Positions 1-8,247 of a stretch of DNA of 64,000 nt are shown here, piece after piece; the first letter of the stretch is position 1; each line of letters starts with the position of its first letter. The translations under genes and the position numbers were made by a program. Source of the stretch: Rhizobium sp. CCGE 510. GTDB lineage: Bacteria; Pseudomonadota; Alphaproteobacteria; Rhizobiales; Rhizobiaceae. Below the pieces are notes generated by a model, which saw only the letters and a list, made by a program, of their open reading frames with translations, was not told where the DNA came from and did not search any database. The stretch lies in assembly GCF_000292525.1 (NCBI RefSeq), contig NZ_AEYF01000048.1:186001-250000 (forward strand), written 5' to 3'.

Positions 1-273
1 CGCACTGTTCAGGGCGCGGGGCTTGGTCATCGGCGCGATCGCATTTGGTGCAGCCGGCGGCATGATCGTCAGCGACTTGCTCGCTTCATGGAATGCTTCC
101 TGCGGCGCCGGACAATCGTGCAAGAGCACGGGGAATGTCAGCATCGACACGGGTGAGCGCATCTTCCACGTGCCGGGGCAGCGATACTACGCACAGACGA
201 AGATCAGCCCCAGTATGGAGAACGGTGGTTCTATTCGGAGGCCGAAGCTTCGGCGGCCGGTTGGCGGAAATGA
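1..273 (+). pseudogene. Sunset-domain protein, 5'-partial and frameshifted
   Basis: The frame is open from the left window edge. It begins with a hydrophobic stretch (LVIGAIAFGAAGGMIV, about residues 8-23 of the visible part), probably one membrane segment. It then has the sunset-domain pattern GNVSIDTGERIFHVPGQRYY followed by AQTKIS. After AQTKISP the frame is lost. One base further on, the expected tail YGERWFYSEAEASAAGWRK continues to a stop at 271-273. A single missing C in the C-run near position 213 would explain this. Sunset domains are short extracytoplasmic domains often found behind thermonuclease or signal sequences in rhizobia; their function is not known to me. It is either a pseudogene or a sequencing error in a homopolymer. 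Confidence 0.6.
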
Positions 274-297
274 AAGGCGCAATGAAATGGGGATTTT

Positions 298-372
298 GTG
301 CCGCGTGCTCTCGAGGCCGCTGGCTTGCTGGTTGCGGTGGTGTTCACGTTCTGGCCGAAGAAGATCGTATGA
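298..372 (+). CDS. 24-aa micro-ORF, copy 1 (FTFW family)
   Basis: GTG start preceded by GGGGA five bases upstream. It encodes 24 residues with a hydrophobic centre (GLLVAVVFTFW) and a basic tail (PKKIV), which fits a tiny single-pass membrane peptide. A second ORF of exactly the same length and pattern lies at 3231-3305 (about 15 of 24 residues identical, including VFTFW and the K-I ending). Equal length and conserved ends argue that this is a real small gene and not chance. The function is unknown. It could also be the 3' remnant of a larger duplicated gene. Confidence 0.4.
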   Translation: MPRALEAAGLLVAVVFTFWPKKIV

Positions 373-430
373 TGGATCGAGAACGGATGCTGATGTTCAA
401 AGGCCAATGAGTTCGCGCTCCCTCTTTTCA

Positions 431-694
431 TCAGTAAACGACGGTTAGTGCAGCGATACCCGCCTCATCGGCCGCACGCAAAAAGGCTTCCCGAAATTGC
501 TCAGGCGCAATCTGCCCGCTGATCGCAACGACGCAGGCCTTCACCGCGCTGACGTATTCTTCGCCGTCATCGGAGGGCCAGTCCTTGATCAGCATATGCG
601 CTGCATCGCCGAGCGTGCGCACGACCTTATGGGTTGGCTGACCGCCCAGGGCAAGCCCGACGGGCGTGAATGTCGATGATGTGTTCCAGTTCAT
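431..694 (-). CDS. DUF982 domain protein
   Basis: 87-residue protein with the DUF982 layout: an N-terminal FTPVGLALG strand, then a central R-TLGDAAHMLIKDWP segment, then a C-terminal helix pair ending in FREAFLRAADEAGI. DUF982 proteins are small, numerous and largely restricted to Rhizobiales plasmids; their role is not known. The ATG at 692-694 is chosen because GAGGGG lies just upstream; an upstream extension of 13 codons has no ribosome binding site. It stands alone between the decayed sunset gene and the nuclease pseudogene. Confidence 0.75.
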   Translation of the reverse strand: MNWNTSSTFTPVGLALGGQPTHKVVRTLGDAAHMLIKDWPSDDGEEYVSAVKACVVAISGQIAPEQFREAFLRAADEAGIAALTVVY

Positions 695-875
695 TGCCCT
701 CGACCCCTCAAGGCGCGGATGCTGTGATCCCAAGCGGACTATACACGTGCATTCTAAAATTCTGAATTAACGAATTTGGCTGCTTCGTCGTGCGACCAAA
801 GTCTGCAGCACGAGAGGAGAGGGGCGCTCGACGACCTGAGGCGTAAGCCGCCGCTGGCGTGATGACGGATGAAGT

Positions 876-2246
876 TCATTGGGCTTTGGGCAGATCGCTC
901 CACCTTATCCTCAGCAGAGGTTTGGCCGTTTTGGGAAGCTTCGAGCGATCAACCATGCGCGATGAGACTTCAAAGTCGGCGTTGATCTTTACGACGAGCA
1001 GCTTGCTGAAATTCCCCGACACCTTAACGGAAACCTGGTCCTTTGACTTGAACGGCGTGATGGTTTTGATCTCCACGTGATCATTACCAAGCCGACCGTC
1101 GGCACCCTGCGCGTAGGTCTTGTTCAGCTTAATGCCGTAGGTGATGGCGCCGAACAGCTCACCAATGACCCCATACACGTCAAGATGACGACCTGTCTCA
1201 CGGTGATGGCTTCCGGCCAATGCCAAGAGGTCCTGAAAATACGGGATCAGATGTCGGATCGCATTGGGATATTTGGCACGCCACTCGTGATATCGGAGTT
1301 GTTCTTCCACGTCGGACCAGGAAACCCACTCGCCGTCGTCATAGAAGGCTCCATTCCAGATATCAGCATCCATTTCAAACCTCTTGGAAGCCGATTTTCG
1401 CGACGCTGCCCGCGCGATCTTATGATCTATCCATGCAGAAAGCTCGTCCCAGAGCGCTCGGTCTCGGCCGACTTGGCGGGCGATTGCACTGATCTGCTGG
1501 TAGGAGATAGGCGTGATCGCCCCTTGGCCACCGAGACCAGGATCCATCAGGCCTCGTTTCACTTTTCGCGCCGTTGAAAAACTTGGGTGATCGGCAAAGG
1601 CTACCAGGGCCGTGGCTTGACGGTTGCGGTGCTTGCCGATCGCCGCCGCCAACACGGCGTTGCGCATCCACTAATAGGCGTCTCCCTTAAAAGGGCAGGG
1701 CGCTTAGTCAGCACCCGGATCGAGCTCGAAGATATTTGGGATGTATTCCCAGTAGCGGATGCTCTTGCCTGCCAGAGCGCATCGCGACCGCACGCCATTG
1801 CCTGGGTTGGTTTGGTCTTTGTAGCTACCGCTGCATGGGCGTTCGCCCGAGCGAGAAACAGCCGTTTGGCTACATTGTCCTCCTGGTTCGGTGAACTTGC
1901 ACTCGATGACGAGTGCTGCCGCAGATCCGACGGCAAATGCATCGACTTGCGTGGGCCGGGGTTCTCCCAGAAGCCGATCGGTATCGGTCCACTCGAGTGT
2001 TACAGTCCATGGGCCACCCGGTGCCACTCCCACACGCTCGGCTATGGCGTCGAAGACGCGATCGCGATCCGTGCTCATCTTGAGTGTGCCGAACACATCG
2101 ATTGCGATGGCTTGCGACGAATGCGCCTTGTAGGCTTGAATTCGATTGGTTCGATCACGATGCCAAGGGAACGCCGCCCAGTCCTCGATCGCTCCGCAAC
2201 TGGCCGGAAACAGATTTTCGCGAACTGCCTGGAGATCGGAGATCAT
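876..2246 (-). pseudogene. PGN_0703-type putative restriction endonuclease with two in-frame stops
   Basis: One reading frame of 457 codons encodes a PD-(D/E)XK-like protein but contains TAA at 1704-1706 and TAG at 1671-1673. The N-terminal part has VDAFAVGSAAALVIECKFTE, a D...ECK nuclease core, followed by spaced cysteines (GQCSQ, PCSGSY, RCALAGKSIRYWEYIP). Between the stops lies APCPFKGDAY, and after them WMRNAVLAAAIGK continues, as expected for the middle of this family. Each stop replaces what would be a Gln codon (CAA to TAA, CAG to TAG). The C-terminal part also has D...EIK (ADGRLGNDHVEIKTITP). The gene is probably inactive, or it makes separate fragments. Confidence 0.65.
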
Positions 2247-2336
2247 CTCGGATGCGCCTCAATTCCATCAAGCCAAGAAGATGGTTTGCTCCAATCGAAG
2301 AGACTCGACCGTGCAGGCATTCGTGATGGGACCGCT

Positions 2337-3062
2337 TTAGGTGGCACTCGGCTTGTCCACCAGCTTCTCGACCAATCGTCTGAGTTCCGACGGGGTCGTT
2401 TGGCCTGCCACCACCTCATAATAGCCGATCCCGGCGCGTCGCAGCGCCTCTTTCTTTACGGCGTCGCGTGCGGTCGCTGCGGCTTGATGATGCGCTCCGC
2501 CCTGGTATTCGATGACGTGCCGCGGTTGGCAGTTACCGTCCACGAGGAGCAAGTCGACACGTTTGGAGTTGATGCAACTGTAGGCGTCTGCGTCGGCACT
2601 TCGCAGGATCTCGCCCATTGAAACCTGTGCCATCACCTGCCAGGAGGAATTGCAGCCGATCACGACGCTGTCGAGTTCCCGAAACACCCGGGCTTCGCTT
2701 TTGTTCAGCAATGGTTGAATGGCGAAATCCGAGCGCATGACGATACGCAATTGATCCGCGGCGTCGACTGGTCGTGATGGCACCGCAGCTGGCGTCTGAA
2801 GCCATGGCCTCCGTACGATGCGCTCATTCCAGCGCTGTTCCTCCGAGCGCGACTTGCTTCTCTCCAGCCACGTCTGTTTGCTCATCGTGGCGAGGAACTG
2901 CTCAACGGTCATGCCGATAATAATACCGACAAACAGCGCGGCGATTAGCAGTTCCGGCTTTTCGAAGTCTGCAATGGTTATGCCGCCCGAAGCGCCGACT
3001 GAGGCGGCCCCGATGATCAGCCAAGGTGCTGCGAACAGCACCGACCTTTGGCGATATTGCAT
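2337..3062 (-). CDS. Membrane-anchored DUF2726 protein
   Basis: 241 residues from the ATG at 3060-3062, which is preceded by GGAGAGG; a TTG eight codons upstream is less likely. Two hydrophobic segments lie near the N-terminus (about 8-27 and 36-55), then a basic linker, then a DUF2726 domain from about residue 115 (QPLLNKSEARVFREL ... VDLLLVDGNCQPRHVIEYQGG). DUF2726 has the PD-(D/E)XK nuclease fold; D in VDLLLVD and E in VIEYQGG would be core residues, with Q replacing the usual K. The substrate is unknown. It lies next to a broken restriction-type nuclease, which suggests an eroded defence patch. Confidence 0.7.
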   Translation of the reverse strand: MQYRQRSVLFAAPWLIIGAASVGASGGITIADFEKPELLIAALFVGIIIGMTVEQFLATMSKQTWLERSKSRSEEQRWNERIVRRPWLQTPAAVPSRPVDAADQLRIVMRSDFAIQPLLNKSEARVFRELDSVVIGCNSSWQVMAQVSMGEILRSADADAYSCINSKRVDLLLVDGNCQPRHVIEYQGGAHHQAAATARDAVKKEALRRAGIGYYEVVAGQTTPSELRRLVEKLVDKPSAT

Positions 3063-3230
3063 GCCCCTCTCCGGATTTCCCTCCAAGATAGTATGGCGCT
3101 TTTACGGCGCGCGGAAAGTTATCCAAAAGAATGAGATCTCGAAGGCATGAAGCTTCCAGCGAGGAACCGATATTGGCTCTAGCGGTCCGTCTATATCCGC
3201 CTCGGCCCAGGACGTTCCTACGTCCCTGGC

Positions 3231-3305
3231 ATGGCGAGAGCTTTCGAGGACAGGGGTCGGCTTGTTGCCATGGTGTTCACGTTCTGGGCTACGAAGATCG
3301 CATAA
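3231..3305 (+). CDS. 24-aa micro-ORF, copy 2 (FTFW family)
   Basis: ATG to TAA, 24 residues, containing LVAMVFTFWATKIA. It matches the micro-ORF at 298-372 in length, in the M-RA-E-GR/GL start, in the VFTFW core and in the K-I end. The DNA is also alike (about 40 bases around GTGTTCACGTTCTGG). No good ribosome binding site is visible, so expression is uncertain. It may be a conserved membrane micropeptide, or both copies may be remnants of a duplication that flanks the nuclease region. Confidence 0.35.
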   Translation: MARAFEDRGRLVAMVFTFWATKIA

Positions 3306-3368
3306 TGGATCGATCGGAACTCTGCGCTCAGGCGGCTCACGACCAGCATGAGTGCTTCGATACAGCAT

Positions 3369-3752
3369 TTAGTTTCGCGCGTTGGCAGGGGTGTGCAGTG
3401 AAGCCCCCGCCTTTTCGGCCGCTGCCCGCAGACGCTTGTCTCTGGTCCATAAGGCCGCTCGTTGATCGAGGAGAACTGAGGCCATCAAGTGGGCATCTGT
3501 GTAGCCAATGCCAATACTGAAAATGGCGTGGCGATCAATCATCATCATAACTTCGTCGTGCGTCGCGATGAACGCTTCGCGCTGGTCCGCCAGGAAAGCT
3601 ATCACGCTACTGCGATCCCGAAGGCTGCCAAGTGCGAGCTCTCCGATTACGGCTGGATGGCATAAGACACGGTCGTCCTCAATAATCCTACGCAGCTCTG
3701 AATCGGCATGCCGGAAATGATCGATCCAGATGGAAGTGTCGGCAAGTATCAC
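3369..3752 (-). CDS. vapC: VapC-type PIN-domain toxin
   Basis: 127 residues forming a PIN-domain RNase. The acidic active-site set is visible: D5 in ILADTSIWIDHF, E in VIGELALG, D in GYTDAHLMAS and D in LWTRDKRL. VapC toxins cleave tRNA or rRNA when their antitoxin is degraded. The GTG start overlaps the stop of the upstream antitoxin by three bases, giving translational coupling. The pair is likely a stabilising module in this plasmid-like DNA. Confidence 0.9.
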   Translation of the reverse strand: MILADTSIWIDHFRHADSELRRIIEDDRVLCHPAVIGELALGSLRDRSSVIAFLADQREAFIATHDEVMMMIDRHAIFSIGIGYTDAHLMASVLLDQRAALWTRDKRLRAAAEKAGASLHTPANARN

Positions 3753-3949
3753 TTGGCAGCTGCGCTCCGGCGGCGTGGGGCTGCCTCCGCATCCGGCATA
3801 GTTCCGCCGAGCGCGATGAGGCGTTTTCCCGACTCCACACGAATAAGCGTCTCCAACGCTTGGCGGACCAGAGTGGCGGTTTCTTTCGTGCCGGTTAGAG
3901 ACCTAGCCCTTTCCACGAGGGTGTCGTCGAGATTGATAGTCGATCGCAT
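3749..3949 (-). CDS. vapB: VapB-type antitoxin
   Basis: 66 residues that start MRSTINLDDTLVERARSLTG, a ribbon-helix-helix DNA-binding fold, with a C-terminal tail (about 45-66) that would wrap the VapC toxin. The gene precedes and overlaps vapC. RHH antitoxins repress their own promoter; a palindrome at 3980-3997, 30 bases upstream of this start, is the likely operator. Confidence 0.85.
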   Translation of the reverse strand: MRSTINLDDTLVERARSLTGTKETATLVRQALETLIRVESGKRLIALGGTMPDAEAAPRRRSAAAK

Positions 3950-3979
3950 CGTTTGGCTTCCTGATTATGGCGTTATAGA

Positions 3980-3997
3980 TAGCACCATTTGGTGATA
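3980..3997 (-). promoter_or_regulatory. Candidate VapB operator palindrome
   Basis: CACCA at 3983-3987 and TGGTG at 3990-3994 form an inverted repeat with a two-base centre, flanked by AT-rich sequence. It lies in the vapB leader region about 30 bases before the start codon, the usual place for autorepression by an RHH antitoxin. Confidence 0.4.
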
Positions 3998-4041
3998 AAA
4001 TCTACGCCTGATGTCCACTCCAATACGTCGGTCGTCGGCGC

Positions 4042-4589
4042 AACCCACTGCAGGGATCAACGACAGCCAGCGTCAAGACCACGGAAAGTACCGGAATGTC
4101 CGGCTATGATTCAGGCCAGACCGCGACAAGCTGCGTTCGCGCTGAGATTAAAGGCCGCAAGCGTCACATTGTCACAGATACGCATGGATTTCTGGTCTTC
4201 GTGCTCATCCATGCTGCCGACATACAGGATCGCGACGGCCCTCCCTATGTCCTCAAGGCGATCCGCCGCCGCTTTCCCTGGCTGCGCCACATCTTTGCCG
4301 ATGGCGGCTACGCCGGCAGCAAGTTGAGGCAAGCAATGCGTGGCCATGGTGACTGGACGATCGAAATCGTCAAGCGTTCGGATCAAGCCAAAGGCTTCGT
4401 CGTCCTGCCTAAGCGATGGGTGGTGGAAAGGACTTTCGCCGGGTTTGGACGCTGCCGCCGTCTCGCCAAGGACTGGGAGAAATCGATCGAAAGCGCAACC
4501 GCATGGGCGCGAATCGCTTCAATCCGAATGCTCACAAGGCGCATCGCAAGGTGTTGGATATACGAATGAACTTTTGAATCAGGCTCTTA
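4042..4589 (+). mobile_element. IS5-family (IS1031/IS427-like) remnant, 3' half
   Basis: Only the distal half of a transposase remains. PTAGINDSQ (4044-4070) is followed by a frameshift (two bases missing at about 4070), then SVKTTESTGMSGYDSG, an insertion of about 10 residues, and IKGRKRHIVTDTHGFL. Further on are FADGGYAG, which holds the second catalytic Asp, and VVERTFAGFGR, which holds the catalytic Glu. The right end reads as GAGCCTGATTCAAAAGTTC on the minus strand, which looks like the terminal inverted repeat, and stops at about 4586 directly beside the cysE stop codon. No left inverted repeat is visible. The element is not mobile by itself. Confidence 0.8.
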
Positions 4590-5435
4590 GATCGTGTACT
4601 CCGGTTCAGACAAGGTTTGGTCCATCGTGATGCCGGGAAGGTTGAAGTGGCGCTTGCCCACCTGCCTCGCCGGAATGCCGGCGACCGATGTATAGGAGGT
4701 AACGGCATTGACGACCACGCTGCTAGCACCGACCTTGGCGCCGACGCCGATTTCGATGTTGCCAAGGATCTTGGCTCCCGCTCCAATCAGAGCGCCGCGC
4801 CGCACCTTGGGGTGCCGGTCGCCGGTCTCCTTACCCGTTCCTCCCAATGTGACATTCTGGAGTATGGATACGTCGTCTTCGACAACCGCCGTCTCGCCGA
4901 TAACCAAGCCGCTCCCATGATCGAGCATGATGCTCCTGCCCATCTTTGCGGCGGGATGAATGTCGACACCGAAAACCTCAGAAATACGGCTCTGGATGTG
5001 GCGCGCCAAATGGAGGCGGTCGTGATGCCAAAGCCAGTGGGCGACGCGTTGACCCTGCAACGCGACAAAGCCCTTGAAATATAGGAATGGCGTCAGGATT
5101 TCCGTGTTCGACGGATCACGTTCCTTGATCGCCGTCAGGTCCGCGGCGGCATCGGCGACGATATTGCGATTGCCGATGAACGCCTGCGCAATCACCGCCA
5201 GCAGTTCGTCGTGATCGAGATCGTGATTGGCCAGTTTGATCGCGACCCGCTGGGCGAGCGCCTGGGCGAAACTCGCGTGATAAAGCACCGCCGAATTCAT
5301 GGCGCGCGTCAGTGCTGCATCCTTGGCCGAAGCGTTGACGGCCTCCGCGCAAAGGGCCTCCCATATTGCGGCAACCTGAGGCGAGGGCAGGGGCTCCGTC
5401 GACAGATTGCTCAAGCTGACCAGTGGAACCGTCAT
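4587..5435 (-). CDS. cysE: Serine O-acetyltransferase
   Basis: CysE acetylates L-serine with acetyl-CoA to O-acetylserine, the carbon acceptor for sulfide in cysteine synthesis. 282 residues from the ATG at 5433-5435, which has AAGGAAGG upstream; two earlier in-frame starts lack this. An N-terminal helical domain (about 1-140) is followed by a left-handed beta-helix with hexapeptide repeats. VDIHPAAKMGRSIMLDHGSG carries the catalytic His/Asp region, and IGETAVV, VTLGGTGK, IGAGAKILG and IPARQVG follow. The extreme C-terminus (MDQTLSEPEYTI) would be the tail for feedback inhibition or cysteine-synthase binding. The IS5 remnant begins at its stop codon, so any native terminator is lost. It starts the sulfur-assimilation region. 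Confidence 0.95.
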   Translation of the reverse strand: MTVPLVSLSNLSTEPLPSPQVAAIWEALCAEAVNASAKDAALTRAMNSAVLYHASFAQALAQRVAIKLANHDLDHDELLAVIAQAFIGNRNIVADAAADLTAIKERDPSNTEILTPFLYFKGFVALQGQRVAHWLWHHDRLHLARHIQSRISEVFGVDIHPAAKMGRSIMLDHGSGLVIGETAVVEDDVSILQNVTLGGTGKETGDRHPKVRRGALIGAGAKILGNIEIGVGAKVGASSVVVNAVTSYTSVAGIPARQVGKRHFNLPGITMDQTLSEPEYTI

Positions 5436-5471
5436 GCTGCCTTCCTTCTGCATGCCGGATGTCGTGGGCAC

Positions 5472-5807
5472 CCGGAACGCAGACGTTAAGGTAATACTGC
5501 CCCCGATAGATGGTTTATAATTACGCGGAACTTCGCAGTCGCTCTAAAATTCCTCTCTTTTTTCGCAAGGACCTGGAAAATATTTCCAAGCCCGCCGCAT
5601 CACCCGTCACCGGTACTCCCGGCTTGAAGCCGGCATCCGCAAGGGGAAGCCAAGCGCCGCCAGACGCCAAGCCACGCCGTCATCATTTCAGGTCGAATAG
5701 GGCTTGCGTTCCGGATTTCATTTTCTATTATTTTGGTAGAGAATTATGCGGCCGATCGGAGCTGGCGGATACAGGGCCGGGCGATCCAACGCAGAAGGAG
5801 CCGATGA
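5472..5807. other. Divergent intergenic region between cysE and the FAD oxidoreductase
   Basis: 336 bases without a convincing gene. It must hold the cysE promoter (minus strand) and the promoter of the oxidoreductase (plus strand). The right part contains a copy of the sulfur-region inverted repeat at 5723-5741. No riboswitch-like structure was recognised upstream of cysE. Confidence 0.5.
5723..5741 (+). promoter_or_regulatory. Sulfur-region inverted repeat, copy 1 (degenerate)
   Basis: TTCTATTATTTTGGTAGAG keeps the core TCTA-N9-TAGA of the repeat that recurs across the region (best copies at 8496, 40078 and 49417). It lies 67 bases before the start of the FAD/NAD(P)-binding protein. Candidate operator; the binding protein is unknown. 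Confidence 0.4.
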
Positions 5808-7193
5808 ATGACTCTTCTCTCGTCACGTTCTTCGAATTCGGAGGACAGGAATGCCGACCATCTCGCAAGGATTGCGATTATCGGTCGGGGTTTTACCGGG
5901 ATCATGACCGCGATCGCTCTTTTCAAGAGAGTTGATCGGCCCTTCCATCTGGTGATGTTCGACCCGCGCGCAAAGATCGATATCAGCGATGGCATCAGCC
6001 AGCCGGCGTCGACCGTGCTGACCAGCCGCGTTCGCGACCTTTCCGTCGATCCCGGACTGCCGGACGATTTTCGCCGGTGGCTGGAAACGGATGACACGTG
6101 GCGCGATCGCCTGATCTCGGATCCTGCCGGTCTCGAACACGCCTTCGTGCCCGGGGAAATCTTCAGCACCTATGTGTATAAACGCTTCTCCGAAGCCCTG
6201 ACGCATCGGCCTGATGTCATCGTCCAGTTTGGCTCGGATGCCGTGACGGCGATCGACAGGCATCCGGGCGGAGGATATTCAGTTTCCCTTGGAGCTGAGC
6301 AGCGGACACACTTTGATGCCGTGTTTCTCGCGACTGGTTACGGCATGCGGGAAAATTCGGACGTGGCTCCTGCCGGTGGGGCGCAGAGCGCTGTCGTGAT
6401 CGGCGGTGGCATCCACGCGGTCGACAGGGCGCTCGGATTGCTGGCAGACGCCAAGATCTCCCATGTCACATTGATTTCGGAATCGGGTTTCCTGCCTCAG
6501 TCGCATGCTCCCGCCGCAGTCGGATCGGTTGTCACCGATCAACCCGTGCCGGGCACGCTGCGCGGCGCGTTCCGCTTTCTGCGGGAGGCTGCGAGCAGAG
6601 CCGATCTGGAAGGTTCGGGATGGCAGGGCATCATGAACGGCTTTCGTTCACGCGCGCGCGACCTCTGGGCGGGACTGACGCCGGAAGAGCGCGCACGGTT
6701 CAAACGTCACGTGAAGGCCATTTACGACAGCCATCGTAACCGCTTGCCACCTGAACACTATCAGCGCCTGCATCATGCGATCGCCAGTGGCGCGATTACC
6801 GTGAGGAAGGGGAAAGTGGATCGTATCGCCACGAACGGCGTTTTGTTTTCGGCCTCGACCGGCCTCGAGGTCCTTCCCGCGGATCTGACGATAGACTGCC
6901 GCTTCCGGCCATCCGGGACCGATAGCCCGTTGGTTCGCTCGCTCATCGTTGCGGGTCTTGCGACGCGGGACGAACTCGAAATCGGGATCGTCGTAGACGA
7001 AAGCGGGCGTACTAAGTCGGGCGCCTTGCATGGGCTGTTCGCAATGGGTCCACTCGGCCTGGGCAGCCTCCCGGATATCGATCTGGTGCCTCAGATCGTG
7101 TCGCAAAGCCATGCGGCTGCGTCATTGCTTAACGGTTGGATTGGCGAGGTGGCTAAAACTCACGACGTCGTCAAAGTCTTCGACGACGTGTGA
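5808..7193 (+). CDS. FAD/NAD(P)-binding oxidoreductase (NAD_binding_9 type)
   Basis: 461 residues. The ATG has AAGGAG eight bases upstream. An N-terminal Rossmann dinucleotide motif IAIIGRGFTGIMTAI (about 22-36) binds FAD, and a second motif AVVIGGGIHAVDRAL (about 199-213) would bind NAD(P)H. The segment VFLATGYG between them is typical of flavoprotein monooxygenase-like proteins. The family (FAD-NAD(P)-binding, Pfam NAD_binding_9) has no settled reaction; a role in supplying electrons or in oxidising an organosulfur compound is inference from its neighbours. A paralogue lies at 35174-36592. A sulfur-region repeat sits upstream, and two ruined monooxygenase genes follow. Confidence 0.75.
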   Translation: MTLLSSRSSNSEDRNADHLARIAIIGRGFTGIMTAIALFKRVDRPFHLVMFDPRAKIDISDGISQPASTVLTSRVRDLSVDPGLPDDFRRWLETDDTWRDRLISDPAGLEHAFVPGEIFSTYVYKRFSEALTHRPDVIVQFGSDAVTAIDRHPGGGYSVSLGAEQRTHFDAVFLATGYGMRENSDVAPAGGAQSAVVIGGGIHAVDRALGLLADAKISHVTLISESGFLPQSHAPAAVGSVVTDQPVPGTLRGAFRFLREAASRADLEGSGWQGIMNGFRSRARDLWAGLTPEERARFKRHVKAIYDSHRNRLPPEHYQRLHHAIASGAITVRKGKVDRIATNGVLFSASTGLEVLPADLTIDCRFRPSGTDSPLVRSLIVAGLATRDELEIGIVVDESGRTKSGALHGLFAMGPLGLGSLPDIDLVPQIVSQSHAAASLLNGWIGEVAKTHDVVKVFDDV

Positions 7194-7232
7194 GAGTTAC
7201 CTGCTTCTTTCCAAGCTGGGAATGGCTTGCCG

Positions 7233-7540
7233 TCAGGCCGTTCGCGATGCTTGGCCGACTGCCGGCGGCGCAAGCGGCGGCGGCTCCAGATTGGAGCGGA
7301 AATCCTCTCCGACATAATCGGTATCGATCAGATGACGGCGCCGCAGTTCCGGAAGCAATCTATTCATCGGGATTGCCTAGGCCGTGCAGCGACAAGACAT
7401 CGAGAACGCCTGACTTGACGCGCTCCTCGATCGCATCTGCCAACTGCTCCGGCGTGCCGGCAATCGACCAGTGGCCGGTCTCCTGCGCCTGAATGCGGTT
7501 GATGCTGGTCACCTCCGGCAGCAATGTATCTGGCAGCGGC
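7233..7540 (-). pseudogene. 3' remnant of an LLM flavin monooxygenase
   Basis: The minus strand encodes the C-terminal part of an LLM (luciferase-like) protein: LLPEVTSINRIQAQETGHWS, then IAGTPEQLADAIEERV and VLDVLSLHGLGNPDE, ending at a stop (7360-7362). In another frame it continues as NRLLPELRRRHLIDTDYVG and EDFRSNL to a stop at 7233-7235. The 5' two thirds are missing. At about 7541-7548 it meets, head-on, the remnant of another LLM gene on the plus strand. Confidence 0.7.
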
Positions 7541-7542
7541 CT

Positions 7543-8247
7543 GTGCTTGCCGCCAGCCATGCCGACCTGATCTATTCCCGCCACGGCTCGCTCGAAACCG
7601 GGCAAGCCTTTTATGCCGATGTGAAGCGTCGTCTGACGAAATACGGCCGAAGCCCGGATGCGCTGAAGATCCTGCCCGGCGCCAATTTCGTGATCGGCGA
7701 CACGCAGGCGGATGCCCAGGAGAAGCTGAGAGCAATCCGTCTTCAGCAGGTCAGCCCGAGGAATGCGATCGTCTTTCTGGAGCAGGTCTGGAACCGGGAT
7801 CTTTTGAACTATGATCCGGACGGACCTTTGCCGGATATCGAGCCGGATATTTCCGAGACGCGGCTGGCACAAGGGCGCGCCAACAATCAGGACGTCGCCG
7901 GCAGGCTGGAAACGGCGCGTGTGTGGCGCGAGCTGGCCGAGAGAGACAAGCTCAGTATTCGCCAGTTGATCATTCGCGTCACCGGCCGGCAGCATTTCGT
8001 GGGTACGCCGGACGAGATCGCTACGGAGATCAACCACTATGTGCAGGCGGACGCTGCCGACGGATTTGTCTTCGCACCGCACCTGACCCCCGGCGGCTTC
8101 GACGAATTCGTCGAACGGGTCGTGCCGATCCTCCAGGAAAGAGGGGTCTACCGGACCGACTACGTCGAGGCCACGCTGCGTTCCAACCTCGGGCTGCCGG
8201 ATCGGCTTGCGCAATATTCGACGCCGAATCTTGCCGCCGCCGTTTAG
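7543..8247 (+). pseudogene. C-terminal half of an NtaA/SnaA/DszA-type monooxygenase
   Basis: About 235 residues matching the distal half of the NtaA/SnaA/DszA group of FMNH2-dependent monooxygenases: SHADLIYSRHGSLETGQAFY, then YADVKRRLTKYGRSPDALKI, then HFVGTPDEIATEINHYVQAD and FDEFVERVVPILQERGVYR. The N-terminal half, which carries the flavin pocket entrance and the family start, is absent, so it cannot be a functional monooxygenase. The open frame upstream of about 7543 is antisense to the other remnant. The closest full-length relatives in the window are at 16911, 42135 and 45043. Confidence 0.75.

Noticed and set aside
1587..2621. 344-codon open frame on the plus strand
   Set aside because: Antisense to the nuclease pseudogene and DUF2726 gene; no recognisable domain and no start signal.
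5436..5807. Possible SAM-II or other sulfur riboswitch upstream of cysE
   Set aside because: I looked for a compact pseudoknot-like leader and a terminator hairpin and saw none; only the degenerate inverted repeat is supported.
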